From NCBI RefSeq assembly GCF_003286075.1, contig NZ_QLUV01000009.1, positions 1 to 64,000 on the forward strand: DNA of 64,000 nt. The letters are read 5' to 3'. The position numbers were made by a program, and so were the translations under genes. The notes beneath the pieces were generated by a model. It saw only the letters and a list, made by a program, of their open reading frames with translations, made no database searches and was not told the DNA's origin. The stretch comes from Paracoccus endophyticus. Lineage in GTDB: Bacteria > Pseudomonadota > Alphaproteobacteria > Rhodobacterales > Rhodobacteraceae. Positions 47,816 to 57,881 of the stretch are shown one piece after another. The first letter of the stretch is position 1. The number at the start of each line of letters is the position of its first letter.

Positions 47816-48967
47816 ATGGCGAACAAACCGACTGCCTGCCTTGCGCTGGGCGACGGCACGGTCTTTTACGGGCAGGGCTTCGGCGCCGCGGGCGAGGTGG
47901 TGGCCGAACTGGTCTTCAACACCGCCATGACCGGCTATCAGGAGATCATGACCGATCCCAGCTATGCCGCGCAGGTCGTGACCTTTACCTTTCCCCATAT
48001 CGGCAACACCGGGGTCACGTCCCAGGATGACGAATCGGCCGACCCGGTCGCCGCCGGCATCGTGGTGCGCTGGGACCCGACGGAACCGTCGAACTGGCGC
48101 GCGTCCTCGGACCTTGTATCCTGGATGGAGCGGCGGGGCCGGATCGGCATCGGCGGCCTCGACACGCGCCGCCTGACCCGGGCGATCCGCCAGCAGGGCG
48201 CGCCGCATGTGGTGCTGTCTCATGACCCCGAGGGGCGGTTCGACGTCGCCGCCATGGTGGCGCGGGCGCGGTCCTGGCCGGGGCTGGTCGGCCTTGACCT
48301 GGCCCGCGAGGTCAGCTGCGCGCAAAGCTATCGCTGGACCGAGGGTGTCTGGGAATGGCCGGGCCATTTCGGCACCGGGCGGCCGGACAGGCCGTTCCGC
48401 GTCGTGGCGGTCGATTATGGCGCCAAGCGCAACATCCTGCGCTCGCTGGCCCATGCGGGGGCCGAGGTGACCGTCCTGCCGGCGACGGCCACGGCCGACG
48501 AGATCCTGGCCCATGAGCCGGAGGGCGTGTTCCTGTCGAACGGCCCGGGCGATCCGGCAGCGACCGGCGACTATGCCGTGCCGATGATCCAGGGGTTGCT
48601 GGGCCGCGACCTGCCGATCTTCGGCATCTGCCTGGGTCATCAGATGCTGGCGCTGGCCCTTGGCGCGCGCACGGTCAAGATGAGCCACGGCCATCACGGC
48701 GCCAACCATCCGGTCCGCAACGTCGAGACGGGCAAGGTCGAGATCACGTCGATGAACCATGGCTTCGCGGTGGACTCGCAGACGCTGCCCGAGGGTGTGC
48801 TGGAAACCCACGTCAGCCTGTTCGACGGCTCGAACTGCGGGCTGCGGGTGATGGACCGGCCGGTCTTTTCCGTGCAGTACCACCCCGAGGCAAGCCCCGG
48901 CCCCCAGGACAGCACCTATCTGTTCGACCGCTTTGCACAGGCGATGCGCGACCGCCGCGCAGGCTAG
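47816..48967 (+). CDS. carA: Carbamoyl-phosphate synthase small subunit CarA
   Basis: A 383-aa glutamine amidotransferase subunit that feeds ammonia to CarB for arginine and pyrimidine synthesis. The N-terminal domain has CLALGDGTVFYGQGFG and TAMTGYQEIMTDPSY. The C-terminal class I GATase has SNGPGDP, the nucleophile in FGICLGHQ and the His/Glu pair in VQYHPEASPGP. Length is typical. carB is not in the window, so the operon is split as in other Rhodobacterales. Confidence 0.96.
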   Translation: MANKPTACLALGDGTVFYGQGFGAAGEVVAELVFNTAMTGYQEIMTDPSYAAQVVTFTFPHIGNTGVTSQDDESADPVAAGIVVRWDPTEPSNWRASSDLVSWMERRGRIGIGGLDTRRLTRAIRQQGAPHVVLSHDPEGRFDVAAMVARARSWPGLVGLDLAREVSCAQSYRWTEGVWEWPGHFGTGRPDRPFRVVAVDYGAKRNILRSLAHAGAEVTVLPATATADEILAHEPEGVFLSNGPGDPAATGDYAVPMIQGLLGRDLPIFGICLGHQMLALALGARTVKMSHGHHGANHPVRNVETGKVEITSMNHGFAVDSQTLPEGVLETHVSLFDGSNCGLRVMDRPVFSVQYHPEASPGPQDSTYLFDRFAQAMRDRRAG

Positions 48968-48986
48968 GCCGGCAAAAGGCGGCGCG

Positions 48987-49001
48987 TTAACCGCCGCTTA
49001 A
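48987..49001. promoter_or_regulatory. CtrA-type box (TTAA-N7-TTAA) before the glycosyltransferase gene
   Basis: TTAA-CCGCCGC-TTAA is an exact match to the known CtrA recognition pattern, 48 bp before the ATG of the fusion gene. The same bases can also form part of a GGCGG/CCGCC hairpin (48980-48995) after carA, so a terminator is the competing explanation. Confidence 0.55.
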
Positions 49002-49049
49002 GACCTTGTCGGGCATCAAGAGGCATCCTGCCCGCCCGAAAGGTCGCCC

Positions 49050-51140
49050 ATGTCCGTCACACCGATTCGCCGCGCGGACGCTTCCGCGGTCGAGCCGGCA
49101 GGCAACGTGGCGCGGTTTCGCCCGCGCGCTGCGCGGTCCGACGACCGCCCGGCGCCGCCCGCCCCCTCCCGCGACCGCCGCCCGCTGGGCCAGATCCTGC
49201 TGGAGGACGGGGCCGTCGATCCGGGCAATCTGCTCAAGGCGCTGGTCATCCAGCAGCGGCAGGCGGCGCGCCTGGGGGAAATCCTGCTGGCGAACGGCTG
49301 GGTCGGCGAGGCGGCACTGGCCCGCGGACTGGCGCGACAATGGCGCACCAGCGCCGTGGACCTGTCCGGCTCTCCACCCGACGCGCGGCTGATCGACGCG
49401 GCGGGCGCCGGGTGGTGCCTGAACGCCGGCGTGGTGCCGTGGCGGCGGGTCGGCGGCGTCACCTTTGTCGCAACCTCGCGCCCGCACGACTTCGACGGCG
49501 TCAGGGACCTGCTGTCCTCGCGCTTCGGAACGCTTCGGATGGTGCTGTGCGCCCCGACGGCCGCCCGCGACGCCATCCTGGACAGCCGCCGCACCCGGCT
49601 GATCCGTGCCGCGGAAACCTGCGTGGACCCCGCGTTGAGCTGCCGGACCCGCGACGAGATGCGCCTGGGCCAGATCATGCTGGCCGTCATCGCCGCGCTG
49701 GCTGTCGGGCTGTGGTTCGCGCCCGCCGCAGTCCTTGCGCTGGGGATGGCGCTGGTCGTCCTGACGCTGGCCGCCACCACGCTGGTCAAGGCGCTGGCCT
49801 TCCGCGCGACGGTCTCGGCCGAGGCCGAGGCGCGCCGGGCCGCGCTGCGTCCGCAGCCCGAGATCACGGCCGAGCTGCCTGTCATCTCGGTCATGGTCCC
49901 CATGTTCCGCGAGGAGGACATCATCGACCGCCTGATCGGACGCCTTTCGGGCCTGACCTATCCGCGCGAGCTGACCGACTGCCTGCTGGTGGTCGAGGAA
50001 AGCGATCGCGTGACGCGCGAGGCGCTGGCCGCGGCCCGGCTGCCGTTCTGGATGAGGGTCATCACCGTCCCGGACGGGCCGATCCGCACCAAGCCGCGGG
50101 CGATGAACTATGCGCTGAACTTCTGCCGGGGCAGCATCATCGGCGTCTGGGACGCCGAGGACCGGCCCGAGCCCGACCAGCTGCACCGCGTGGCGCGGCA
50201 CCTGCATCTGGCAGGCCCAAAGGTCGCCTGCGTTCAGGGGGCGCTGGATTTCTACAACCCGCGCACCAACTGGCTGGCGCGCTGCTTCACGGTGGAATAC
50301 TCGGCCTGGTTTCGCGGCGTCCTGCCGGGGCTGGCGCGGATGGGACTGGTCGTCCCCCTGGGCGGCACCACGTTCTTCATCCGCCGCGCGGCGCTGGACC
50401 ATGCCGGTGGTTGGGACGGCTGGAACGTGACCGAGGACGCCGACCTGGGCGTCCGGCTGGCGCGCATGGGCTATCGGACCGAGATCGTGGACACCACCAC
50501 CCACGAGGAGGCGAACTGCCGGACCGTCCCCTGGGTCCGGCAGCGGTCCCGCTGGCTCAAGGGGTTTGCGATGACATGGGGGGTGCACATGCGCGCGCCG
50601 GTCCGGCTCTGGCGGGATCTGGGGCCGGCGGCGTTCCTGGGGTTTCACCTTCAGATGTTCGCCACCGTGCAGCAATTCCTGCTGGCGCCCGTCCTGTGGA
50701 GCTGCTGGCTGATGTGTGTGGGCGTCCCCCACCCGCTGGACGAGACCTTCGGGCGCGCGGCGACCATCGCCGCGATTGCCCTGTTCATCGGGTCCGAGGC
50801 ACTGAACCTCGTCGTCGGCCTCTGGTCGGTCCGTCGCACCCACCGGCACCTGATCCCCTGGGTGGTGACCTTGCCGCTGTACTTTCCGCTCGCCTGCCTT
50901 TCCGCGTGGAAGGCGGCCTACGAGATCGTGGTCAAGCCGTTCTACTGGGACAAGACCGCACACGGCGTCTTTGACGTGTCGCCCGACACGGCGATTGCGC
51001 AGACCGAACCCGCGACTGTCCTGGTGCCGTTCGGCGATCCGCACACGACGGGCCAGTCGGACCGGCCCGCATCGGCAGCCGCGGCCCTTGCGCCCCGTGA
51101 CGGCGAGCGTCCCCTGCCGATCATCGGGCAGATCGGCTGA
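49050..51140 (+). CDS. MshEN-GT2 fusion: membrane glycosyltransferase with possible c-di-GMP sensor
   Basis: A 696-aa protein. Residues about 44-105 match the GspE-N/MshEN fold: PLGQILLEDGAV and RLGEILLANGWVGEAALARG with a closing VDL. Two membrane helices (about 205-250) lead into a processive GT2 domain. It has DAED (368-371) for the metal, TEDADLG (461-467) and QRSRW (498-502), the cellulose-synthase-type D,D,QxxRW set. Three or more C-terminal helices follow. E. coli NfrB joins the same two domains in the opposite order and answers to c-di-GMP. The sugar product is unknown. It has no operon partner. Confidence 0.9.
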   Translation: MSVTPIRRADASAVEPAGNVARFRPRAARSDDRPAPPAPSRDRRPLGQILLEDGAVDPGNLLKALVIQQRQAARLGEILLANGWVGEAALARGLARQWRTSAVDLSGSPPDARLIDAAGAGWCLNAGVVPWRRVGGVTFVATSRPHDFDGVRDLLSSRFGTLRMVLCAPTAARDAILDSRRTRLIRAAETCVDPALSCRTRDEMRLGQIMLAVIAALAVGLWFAPAAVLALGMALVVLTLAATTLVKALAFRATVSAEAEARRAALRPQPEITAELPVISVMVPMFREEDIIDRLIGRLSGLTYPRELTDCLLVVEESDRVTREALAAARLPFWMRVITVPDGPIRTKPRAMNYALNFCRGSIIGVWDAEDRPEPDQLHRVARHLHLAGPKVACVQGALDFYNPRTNWLARCFTVEYSAWFRGVLPGLARMGLVVPLGGTTFFIRRAALDHAGGWDGWNVTEDADLGVRLARMGYRTEIVDTTTHEEANCRTVPWVRQRSRWLKGFAMTWGVHMRAPVRLWRDLGPAAFLGFHLQMFATVQQFLLAPVLWSCWLMCVGVPHPLDETFGRAATIAAIALFIGSEALNLVVGLWSVRRTHRHLIPWVVTLPLYFPLACLSAWKAAYEIVVKPFYWDKTAHGVFDVSPDTAIAQTEPATVLVPFGDPHTTGQSDRPASAAAALAPRDGERPLPIIGQIG

Positions 51141-51177
51141 AGCCCGCGTGACGCAGCCATGGACAGGCCGTCCACCG

Positions 51178-54100
51178 TCACGGCGGACCGTCTGGTCTCG
51201 TGACAGCCTGCGGGCCCGCGGCGCCGGTGCCGATGCCGGTGCCGGTGCTGGTGCCGGTGCTGAGCGCGTCGGGCTGCGCCGCCCGGCCGGCCAGCGCGCG
51301 GTCGATCACGGCGCCCGCCCGCGCCACCGTGTCGGCCAGTCGCCCGGCCAGCGCGTCAAGGCTGTCCGACCCCGTCTCGCGCAGCAGCATCTCCTGCCCG
51401 CCGCGGCCCAGGGTCGCCATGTCCAAAGGCTGGTCGGTCAGCAGCCGGGTCCCGCATTGCAGCCGCCACAGAAAGCGGTGCGCCTCGGTCAGCGTGGCCG
51501 CGTCGGCCGGGGCGATCAGCCCGGCGCGCTGGCCTGCCCGCAGCTGCATCGTCGCGCTGCGGGCAGGGGCACCGGCGCGCAGCGCCAGCGACTGCGCGTA
51601 AAGCTCGATGTCCTGCAACCGGCCACGGCCGATCTTGGCCTCCCACGCGCTGTCGGGGGCCTTCGCGGCAAAGATGCGCCAGCGCATCTGGGCCAGATCG
51701 GGCAGCACCCGCGGGTCGCGGCCGCGGGCGGTCAGCACGGCAACGCGCATCGCCTCGATCTCGGCCGCCAGGGACAGCCCGGGCGCCGCGTGCTGCAAGG
51801 ACTGTGCCGCACCGACCGGCGCCCCGGACGACGCGCTGTCTGCCGCGCCCCCATCGGACCCGGGCTCCGGCGCGGCCGAAGGGGTGGCGGCGACAGGGCC
51901 CTCCTCCAGCGCGGCGCCCGTGACCATCGCCACGACGCGGGCGCGGGTCAGGGCCAGATGTTCCCACGTCCAGGCCTCGTCCATCTGGTAGGCGCGAAAG
52001 GCGTCGAGCGAGGTCGCCACGGGTCCCTGCCGCCCCGAGGGGCGCAGCCGCATGTCGACCTCGTAGAGCCGCCCCGCCGCGGTCGGTGCCGACAGCGCCG
52101 TCACCAGCGACTGGGTCAGCCGCGCGTAATAGGGCCGGATCGCCAGCGGCCGCGGCCCGTCCGAGGCGTCCGCCCCCGCCGGGTCGTAGATCACGATCAG
52201 GTCTAGATCGGACCCGGCGTTCAACTGGCGCGCGCCCAGCGACCCCATGCCCAGCACCGCCGCGCCGCGTCCCGGCGCGCGCCCATGGCGGCGTGCGAAA
52301 TCCTGCGCGACCAGCGGGATCAGCGCGCCGACCGCCGCATCGGCCACGTCGGCATAGTGCTGGCCCGCCTCCTCGGCCTCGATCAGGCCGCGCAGGTGAT
52401 GGACGCCGATGCGGAACTGCCATTCGTGCGCCCAGCGACGTGCGGCATCCAGGCAGCGCTCATAGCCGCCATCGGGGGCGGCCATCGTCGCCGCCAGCAG
52501 ATCGGCCAGCCCCTGCCGCAGCGCAACGCCCCCCGGCCAGGGCGCGAAGAAGCCGCCCCCCAGCACGGCGTCCAGCACCTCGGGGTGGCGCGCCAGATGC
52601 GCCGCCAGCCGCGGCGAGGTGGCGCAGATGTCGCCCAGCAGGTCGATCAGGGGCGGGTTCGATTCGAACAGCGAGAACAGCTGCACGCCCGCCGGCAGGC
52701 CGCGCAGGAAGCTGTCGAAGCGGCGCAGCGCCTCGTCGGGCCGGGCGGCCCGATAAAGGCTGGTCAGGATCTTGGGCTCGATGCGCGAGAACACCTCCTG
52801 CGCGCGGCCCGACCGCAGCGCGGGATAGCCGCGCCAGGCCTCGACCGTCGCGGCCGCCTCGGGCGTCAGGGGGGGACGTTCGGCCTCGCCCTCGTCGGTG
52901 GAAAACAGCGTGCCGGTCAGGGCCTCGACGCGGTGCAACCGCGCCACCAGCCGCTCGGACCAGGCGGCAGGGTCGTCCGACCCGTCCAGTGCCGCAACCA
53001 CCGCGACCCCTTCGGCCGTCGAGGGCAGGCTGTGGGTCTGCGCGTCGTTCACCATCTGGACACGGTGCTCGATCTCGCGGTGGCGGCGGTAATGGCTGGT
53101 CAGCTCGTCTGCCACCGCCTGCGGAATCCATCCCTTGGCGGCCAGCGCGGCCAGTCCGGCCACGGTGCCACGCGGGCGCAGGTCGGGGTCGCGCCCGCCG
53201 GCGATCAGCTGGCGCGTCTGGGTGAAGAACTCGATGTCGCGGATGCCCCCCAGCCCCAGCTTGAGATTGTGCCCCGCCGCCACGATCGGCCCGTGCAGCC
53301 CCTTGTGGTCGCGGATGCGGCGGCGCATGTCCTCGGTGTCCTGCACGGTGGCAAAGTCGAGGTGCCGGCGCCAGACGAAGGGCCGCAGGTCGCGCAGGAA
53401 ACGCTCGCCTGCCGCCCGGTCGCCCGCGCAGACCCGCGCCTTGATATAGGCGGCGCGTTCCCAGCTGCGCCCCTCGGCCTCGTAATAGGCCAGCGCGGAT
53501 GCGGCCGAGATGCAGACCGGCGTCACCGATGCGTCGGGGCGCAGTCGCAGGTCGGTGCGAAAGACATAGCCGTGTTCGGTCAGGTCCGACAGCGTGGCGG
53601 TCGCCTTTCGCGTGGCGCGGATCAGGGCGGCGCGCGCCTCGTGCTGGTCCTCGGGCGCATAGGCGGCGTCGTCATACAGCACGATCAGGTCGATGTCGGA
53701 CGAATAGTTCAGCTCGCCCGCGCCCATCTTGCCCATCGCCAGCGCAAAAAGCCCGCCCGCCACCGGGTCCGCGCCGGGACGGGCGCGCGGCAGCTTGCCG
53801 CGCCGCGCCTCGTCGCCGACATGGGCCCGCAGGGCAAGATCGGTTGCCCGGTCGGCCAGGTCGGTCAGCGCGCCGGTGACCTGCTCGAGCGTCCAGACCC
53901 CGCCCAGGTCCGCCAGCGCCGTCCACAGGGCCACGCGCCGCTTGGCGCGGCGCAGCGCCGGGCCCAGATCGCCCGAGCCCAAAGCCTCCAGCCCCTCGGT
54001 TTCGCGGCGCACGACATCGCCCCTGTCCAGCGCATCCGCCAGCCAGCCGGCCTCATGTGCGATCAGCCCGGCCAGATAGGGGCTCGACCCCGCCGCTCCG

Positions 54101-54213
54101 GCCACCAGGCGGCGCAAGGGGTCGGGCAGCGGCGGCAGGGCGGCGACGGCGGCGGCCCCGCGCGCGGGGTCTGCGGCCAGAGGAAAGCGGGTGATGGCGC
54201 GGGCGAAATCCAT
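51178..54213 (-). CDS. glnE: Glutamine synthetase adenylyltransferase/deadenylylase GlnE
   Basis: A 1011-aa two-headed regulator that adds or removes AMP on glutamine synthetase. Both nucleotidyltransferase sites are visible: GELNYSSDIDLIVLYDD in the N-terminal half and GARQLNAGSDLDLIVIYDP in the C-terminal half, each with its helical domain. ATG 54213 is the usual N-terminus MDFARAITRFPL. Two oddities are an Ala/Gly/Ser-rich insert before the last helical domain and a Gly/Thr repeat tail at the end. It converges on the GT2 gene. Confidence 0.95.
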   Translation of the reverse strand: MDFARAITRFPLAADPARGAAAVAALPPLPDPLRRLVAGAAGSSPYLAGLIAHEAGWLADALDRGDVVRRETEGLEALGSGDLGPALRRAKRRVALWTALADLGGVWTLEQVTGALTDLADRATDLALRAHVGDEARRGKLPRARPGADPVAGGLFALAMGKMGAGELNYSSDIDLIVLYDDAAYAPEDQHEARAALIRATRKATATLSDLTEHGYVFRTDLRLRPDASVTPVCISAASALAYYEAEGRSWERAAYIKARVCAGDRAAGERFLRDLRPFVWRRHLDFATVQDTEDMRRRIRDHKGLHGPIVAAGHNLKLGLGGIRDIEFFTQTRQLIAGGRDPDLRPRGTVAGLAALAAKGWIPQAVADELTSHYRRHREIEHRVQMVNDAQTHSLPSTAEGVAVVAALDGSDDPAAWSERLVARLHRVEALTGTLFSTDEGEAERPPLTPEAAATVEAWRGYPALRSGRAQEVFSRIEPKILTSLYRAARPDEALRRFDSFLRGLPAGVQLFSLFESNPPLIDLLGDICATSPRLAAHLARHPEVLDAVLGGGFFAPWPGGVALRQGLADLLAATMAAPDGGYERCLDAARRWAHEWQFRIGVHHLRGLIEAEEAGQHYADVADAAVGALIPLVAQDFARRHGRAPGRGAAVLGMGSLGARQLNAGSDLDLIVIYDPAGADASDGPRPLAIRPYYARLTQSLVTALSAPTAAGRLYEVDMRLRPSGRQGPVATSLDAFRAYQMDEAWTWEHLALTRARVVAMVTGAALEEGPVAATPSAAPEPGSDGGAADSASSGAPVGAAQSLQHAAPGLSLAAEIEAMRVAVLTARGRDPRVLPDLAQMRWRIFAAKAPDSAWEAKIGRGRLQDIELYAQSLALRAGAPARSATMQLRAGQRAGLIAPADAATLTEAHRFLWRLQCGTRLLTDQPLDMATLGRGGQEMLLRETGSDSLDALAGRLADTVARAGAVIDRALAGRAAQPDALSTGTSTGTGIGTGAAGPQAVTRPDGPP
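51223..51258. repeat. Hexanucleotide tandem repeat in the 3' end of glnE
   Basis: Six head-to-tail GCCGGT units (two with one base change, GCCGAT and GCTGGT) encode Thr-Gly-type repeats in the last 30 residues of GlnE. Length changes here would not shift the frame. Confidence 0.75.
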
Positions 54214-54497
54214 GGCGCGACCCTTAGCGACAGGGCGGCCGCGGTCAACGGCACGCGGGGTTCGCGCGCGCTTGTGAACGCGGGTGTTGCCGCCGGCAAT
54301 CACCGGAAATCTGCGGCGCCTCTTTGGTATTGCCAGCTTGGCGGGGCGGGCTTCTTTTGCTAGGGTCTGTCAAATCGACCTCAACGGCGTTCGACACCTG
54401 TGCCCCTGCCTGCGCCCGCCGACTCGCTGCCGTCTCCGAACCCGTTGGCCGCAGCGACGGGCATTCGGGCAGACCGGCTGTGGGCAGGACGTGCGTG

Positions 54498-55328
54498 ATG
54501 CGCCATTCCCTTCCCAACGCGCCGCAGTTCTATGTCACCGCGCCGCAACCCTGCCCGTATCTGCACGGCCGGGCCGAACGCAAGCTGTTCACCGCCCTGA
54601 CCGGCGAGGGCGCGCGCGAGCTGAACAACACGCTGTCGCGGCAGGGGTTCCGGCGGTCGCAGAACGTCGTCTATCGGCCCAGTTGCGAAAGCTGCGTGGC
54701 CTGCATGTCGGCGCGCATCCGGGTGCGGGACTTCCAGCCCTCGCGCACCCAGCGCCGCATCCAGCGCCGCAACGCGGGGCTGGTCCGGGTCGCGACCAGC
54801 GCCTGGGCCACGGACGAGCAGTTCGACCTGTTCCGCCGCTATCTGGACACGCGTCACGCCGACGGCGGCATGGCCGACATGGACATCTTCGAGTTCGCGT
54901 CCATGATCGAGGAGACACCGGTCCGCACCCGCGTCATCGAATACCGCGAGCCTGCCCCGGATGGATCGGCCATCGGAACAGGATCGCGCCTGATCGCAGT
55001 CTGCCTGACCGACCTGCTGGATGACGGGCTGAGCCTCGTCTACAGCTTCTATGACCCTTCGTGGCGCGTCCACAGCCTGGGCACCAACGTGATCCTGGAC
55101 CATGTGGCGATCGCGCAGGACGCCGGGCTGCCGTATGTCTATCTGGGATACTGGGTGCCCGGCAGCCGCAAGATGGCCTACAAGGCGCAGTTCGGCGCGC
55201 TGGAAATCTACAAGGGCGGGGCCTGGCAGGATCTGGGCGATCCCACCCGCCACGAGACCGACACCCATCCGCTTTCGGTCGACCCGATCGTTGAACAGGT
55301 GGCCCGGATCCACCTGCCGGAACGATGA
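54498..55328 (+). CDS. bpt: Arginyl/leucyl-tRNA--protein transferase (Bpt/Ate family)
   Basis: A 276-aa enzyme that adds an amino acid from tRNA to the N-terminus of proteins marked for ClpAP decay. The N-terminal domain keeps the cysteine cluster [15 protein letters not shown]. The GNAT-like C-terminal part shows [33 protein letters not shown] and FGALEIY. Bpt-type bacterial members use leucine on Asp/Glu N-termini. ATG 54498 fits family length; longer frames lack a ribosome site. It is a single gene before ilvI. Confidence 0.93.
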   Translation: MRHSLPNAPQFYVTAPQPCPYLHGRAERKLFTALTGEGARELNNTLSRQGFRRSQNVVYRPSCESCVACMSARIRVRDFQPSRTQRRIQRRNAGLVRVATSAWATDEQFDLFRRYLDTRHADGGMADMDIFEFASMIEETPVRTRVIEYREPAPDGSAIGTGSRLIAVCLTDLLDDGLSLVYSFYDPSWRVHSLGTNVILDHVAIAQDAGLPYVYLGYWVPGSRKMAYKAQFGALEIYKGGAWQDLGDPTRHETDTHPLSVDPIVEQVARIHLPER

Positions 55329-55344
55329 TTTCTCGTTGACGCCC

Positions 55345-55367
55345 CTGCGCGACATAATGTTGCGCAG
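55345..55367. promoter_or_regulatory. 23-bp near-perfect palindrome upstream of ilvI
   Basis: Outer arms CTGCGC/GCGCAG and inner arms ACAT/ATGT surround a central A, with one mismatched pair. It starts 17 bp after bpt and ends 126 bp before ilvI. No T-run follows, so an operator for ilvIH is more likely than a bpt terminator. A second repeat (GCTGCG 55423-55428, CGCAGC 55442-55447) lies nearer the gene. Confidence 0.45.
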
Positions 55368-55493
55368 AAAGACCCTGCCTGCGTCATTTTTCTTTCCTGG
55401 GGCCGTTGACCCTGCCAGCCGCGCTGCGTAGTTTGCGGCGGCGCAGCAGGCGTATGCCGCCCTGCCGCATTTTCTGGCGATGGAGATCTGGCG

Positions 55494-57257
55494 ATGTCCC
55501 GAAGCATGACGGGTGCAAGAATGGTGGTCGAGGCGCTGCGCGATCAGGGCGTCGATACCGTATTCGGCTATCCCGGCGGCGCGGTCCTGCCGATCTATGA
55601 CGAGATTTTCCAGCAGAACGACATCCGTCATATCCTGGTCCGCCACGAACAGGGCGCCGTCCACATGGCCGAGGGCTATGCCCGCTCTACCGGCAAGCCG
55701 GGCGTCGTGCTGGTGACATCGGGCCCCGGCGCCACGAACGCCGTGACGGGGCTGACCGACGCACTGATGGATTCCATCCCGCTGGTCGTCCTGACCGGGC
55801 AGGTGCCGACCTTCATGATCGGAACGGACGGCTTTCAGGAGGCCGACACCGTCGGCATCACCCGCCCCTGCACCAAGCACAACTGGCTGGTGAAGGACAC
55901 CGACAGCCTGGCCGCGACGATCCACCGCGCCTTCCACGTGGCGACCTGCGGCCGGCCGGGGCCGGTGCTGATCGACATCCCCAAGGATGTGCAATTCGCA
56001 ACCGGCACCTATCTGGGGCCGAAGCAGATCGAGCGGGCGCGATATCAGCCCCCGCGCAAGGGGGACACCGGCGCGATCACGCGTCTGGCCGAGCTGATCG
56101 AGCGCGCCGAGCGCCCGGTCTTCTATACCGGCGGCGGCGTCATCAACTCGGGCCCCGCGGCAAGTCAGTTGCTGACCGAACTGGTCGAGGCGACGGGGTT
56201 TCCCATCACCTCGACCCTGATGGGCCTGGGCGCCTATCCCGGCAGCGGCAAGAACTGGCTGGGGATGCTGGGGATGCACGGGCTGTACGAGGCCAACATG
56301 GCCATGCACGGCTGTGACCTGATGATCAACATCGGCGCGCGGTTCGACGACCGAATCACCGGCCGCGTGGCGGATTTCTCGCCCGGATCGGTCAAGGTCC
56401 ATGTCGATATCGACCCCAGCAGCATCAACAAGGTGATCCGGGCGGACGTGCCGATCGTGGGCGACGTGGGCCATGTGCTGGAAGACCTGCTGAAGATCTG
56501 GAAGGCGCGGGGCCGCAAGACCAACCCCGCCGTCCGGCAATGGTGGGCGCAGATCGAACAATGGCGCGCCAGGAACTGCCTGAGCTATCGGAACTCGGAC
56601 AAGCTGATCAAGCCGCAATACGCCGTGGAACGGCTTGAGGCGCTGACCAAGAACCATGACCGCTATATCACGACCGAGGTGGGCCAGCACCAGATGTGGG
56701 CCGCGCAATACCTGCATTTCGAGGGGCCGAACCGCTGGATGACCTCGGGCGGGCTGGGGACGATGGGCTATGGCCTGCCCGCGTCCATCGGCGTGCAGGT
56801 GGCCCACCCGGACGCGCTGGTCATCAACGTCGCCGGGGATGCGTCCTGGCTGATGAACATGCAGGAAATGGGCACGGCGGTGCAGTTCCGCACCCCGGTC
56901 AAGCAGTTCATCCTGAACAACGAACGCTTGGGCATGGTGCGCCAGTGGCAGCAGCTGCTGCACGGCGAACGCTATAGCCAGTCGTGGTCCGACAGCCTGC
57001 CGGACTTCGTCAAGCTGGCCGAGGCCTTCGGCTGCAAGGGCCGTCAGGTCAGCGACCCGGCCGAACTGGACGATGCGATCCGCGAGATGATCGCCTATGA
57101 CGGGCCGTTCATCCTGGACGTGCTGGTCGAAAAGCACGAGAACTGCTTCCCGATGATCCCGTCGGGCAAGCCGCACAACGAAATGCTGCTGGGCGACATG
57201 GAGGCGGCCGAGGACATCGGCACTGCCATCCAGTCCGACGGCGCGGTCCTGGTGTAA
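55494..57257 (+). CDS. ilvI: Acetolactate synthase large subunit
   Basis: A 587-aa ThDP enzyme that starts branched-chain amino acid synthesis. It condenses pyruvate with pyruvate or 2-oxobutyrate. The catalytic Glu is E52 in [35 protein letters not shown] and the ThDP-metal motif starting [15 protein letters not shown] with NNERLG are all present. GGAGA precedes the ATG. ilvH follows after 10 bp. Confidence 0.96.
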   Translation: MSRSMTGARMVVEALRDQGVDTVFGYPGGAVLPIYDEIFQQNDIRHILVRHEQGAVHMAEGYARSTGKPGVVLVTSGPGATNAVTGLTDALMDSIPLVVLTGQVPTFMIGTDGFQEADTVGITRPCTKHNWLVKDTDSLAATIHRAFHVATCGRPGPVLIDIPKDVQFATGTYLGPKQIERARYQPPRKGDTGAITRLAELIERAERPVFYTGGGVINSGPAASQLLTELVEATGFPITSTLMGLGAYPGSGKNWLGMLGMHGLYEANMAMHGCDLMINIGARFDDRITGRVADFSPGSVKVHVDIDPSSINKVIRADVPIVGDVGHVLEDLLKIWKARGRKTNPAVRQWWAQIEQWRARNCLSYRNSDKLIKPQYAVERLEALTKNHDRYITTEVGQHQMWAAQYLHFEGPNRWMTSGGLGTMGYGLPASIGVQVAHPDALVINVAGDASWLMNMQEMGTAVQFRTPVKQFILNNERLGMVRQWQQLLHGERYSQSWSDSLPDFVKLAEAFGCKGRQVSDPAELDDAIREMIAYDGPFILDVLVEKHENCFPMIPSGKPHNEMLLGDMEAAEDIGTAIQSDGAVLV

Positions 57258-57267
57258 GGGGGCAACC

Positions 57268-57828
57268 ATGTCGGCACTGAAACTGGACCGCGGCGCGTCA
57301 AGCCATTCCGCCTACGACCTGCGCGACTATCACGCGGCGGGCGAGGAGCGCCACACGCTGGCCGTCATCGTGGACAACGAGGCCGGCGTTCTGGCCCGCG
57401 TGATCGGCCTCTTTTCGGGGCGCGGCTACAACATCGACAGCCTGACCGTGGCCGAGGTGGACCACACAGGCCACCGGTCGCGCATCACGCTGGTCACGCG
57501 CGGCACGCCCGCCGTGATCGAGCAGATCAAGGCGCAACTGGGCCGGATCATCCCGGTCCACGAGGTCCACGACCTGACTGTCGAGGGGCCGTCGGTCGAG
57601 CGCGAACTGGGCCTGTTCAAGGTGGCCGGCAGCGGCGACAAGCGCGTCGAGGCGCTGCGGATCAGCGACATCTTCCGCGCCAAGGTCGTCGATTCGACGC
57701 TGCAAAGCTTTGTGTTCGAGATCACCGGCACGCCAGAGAAGCTGGACGCCTTTGCCGAGATGATGCGCCCGCTGGGGCTGGCAGAGGTCGCACGGACGGG
57801 GGTGGCGGCACTGGCCCGCGGCGCCTGA
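57268..57828 (+). CDS. ilvH: Acetolactate synthase regulatory small subunit
   Basis: A 186-aa subunit that activates the large subunit and confers valine feedback. The ACT domain lies at about residues 28-100: TLAVIVDNEAGVLARVIGLF, then SGRGYNIDSLTVAEVD. A C-terminal domain has LGLFKVAGSGDKR and FVFEITGTPEKLDAF. The extra 25 N-terminal residues are common in alphaproteobacteria. It is co-transcribed with ilvI. Confidence 0.95.
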   Translation: MSALKLDRGASSHSAYDLRDYHAAGEERHTLAVIVDNEAGVLARVIGLFSGRGYNIDSLTVAEVDHTGHRSRITLVTRGTPAVIEQIKAQLGRIIPVHEVHDLTVEGPSVERELGLFKVAGSGDKRVEALRISDIFRAKVVDSTLQSFVFEITGTPEKLDAFAEMMRPLGLAEVARTGVAALARGA

Positions 57829-57881
57829 CCGGCGACCACGGGTCCGTCACTTGGCTTGCGCGCCGGGCGCACGCCGCCGGT

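Noticed and set aside
54381-57269. 962-codon minus-strand open frame opposite bpt and ilvI
   Set aside because: Antisense shadow that even runs across the bpt/ilvI gap; no start site or protein motif.
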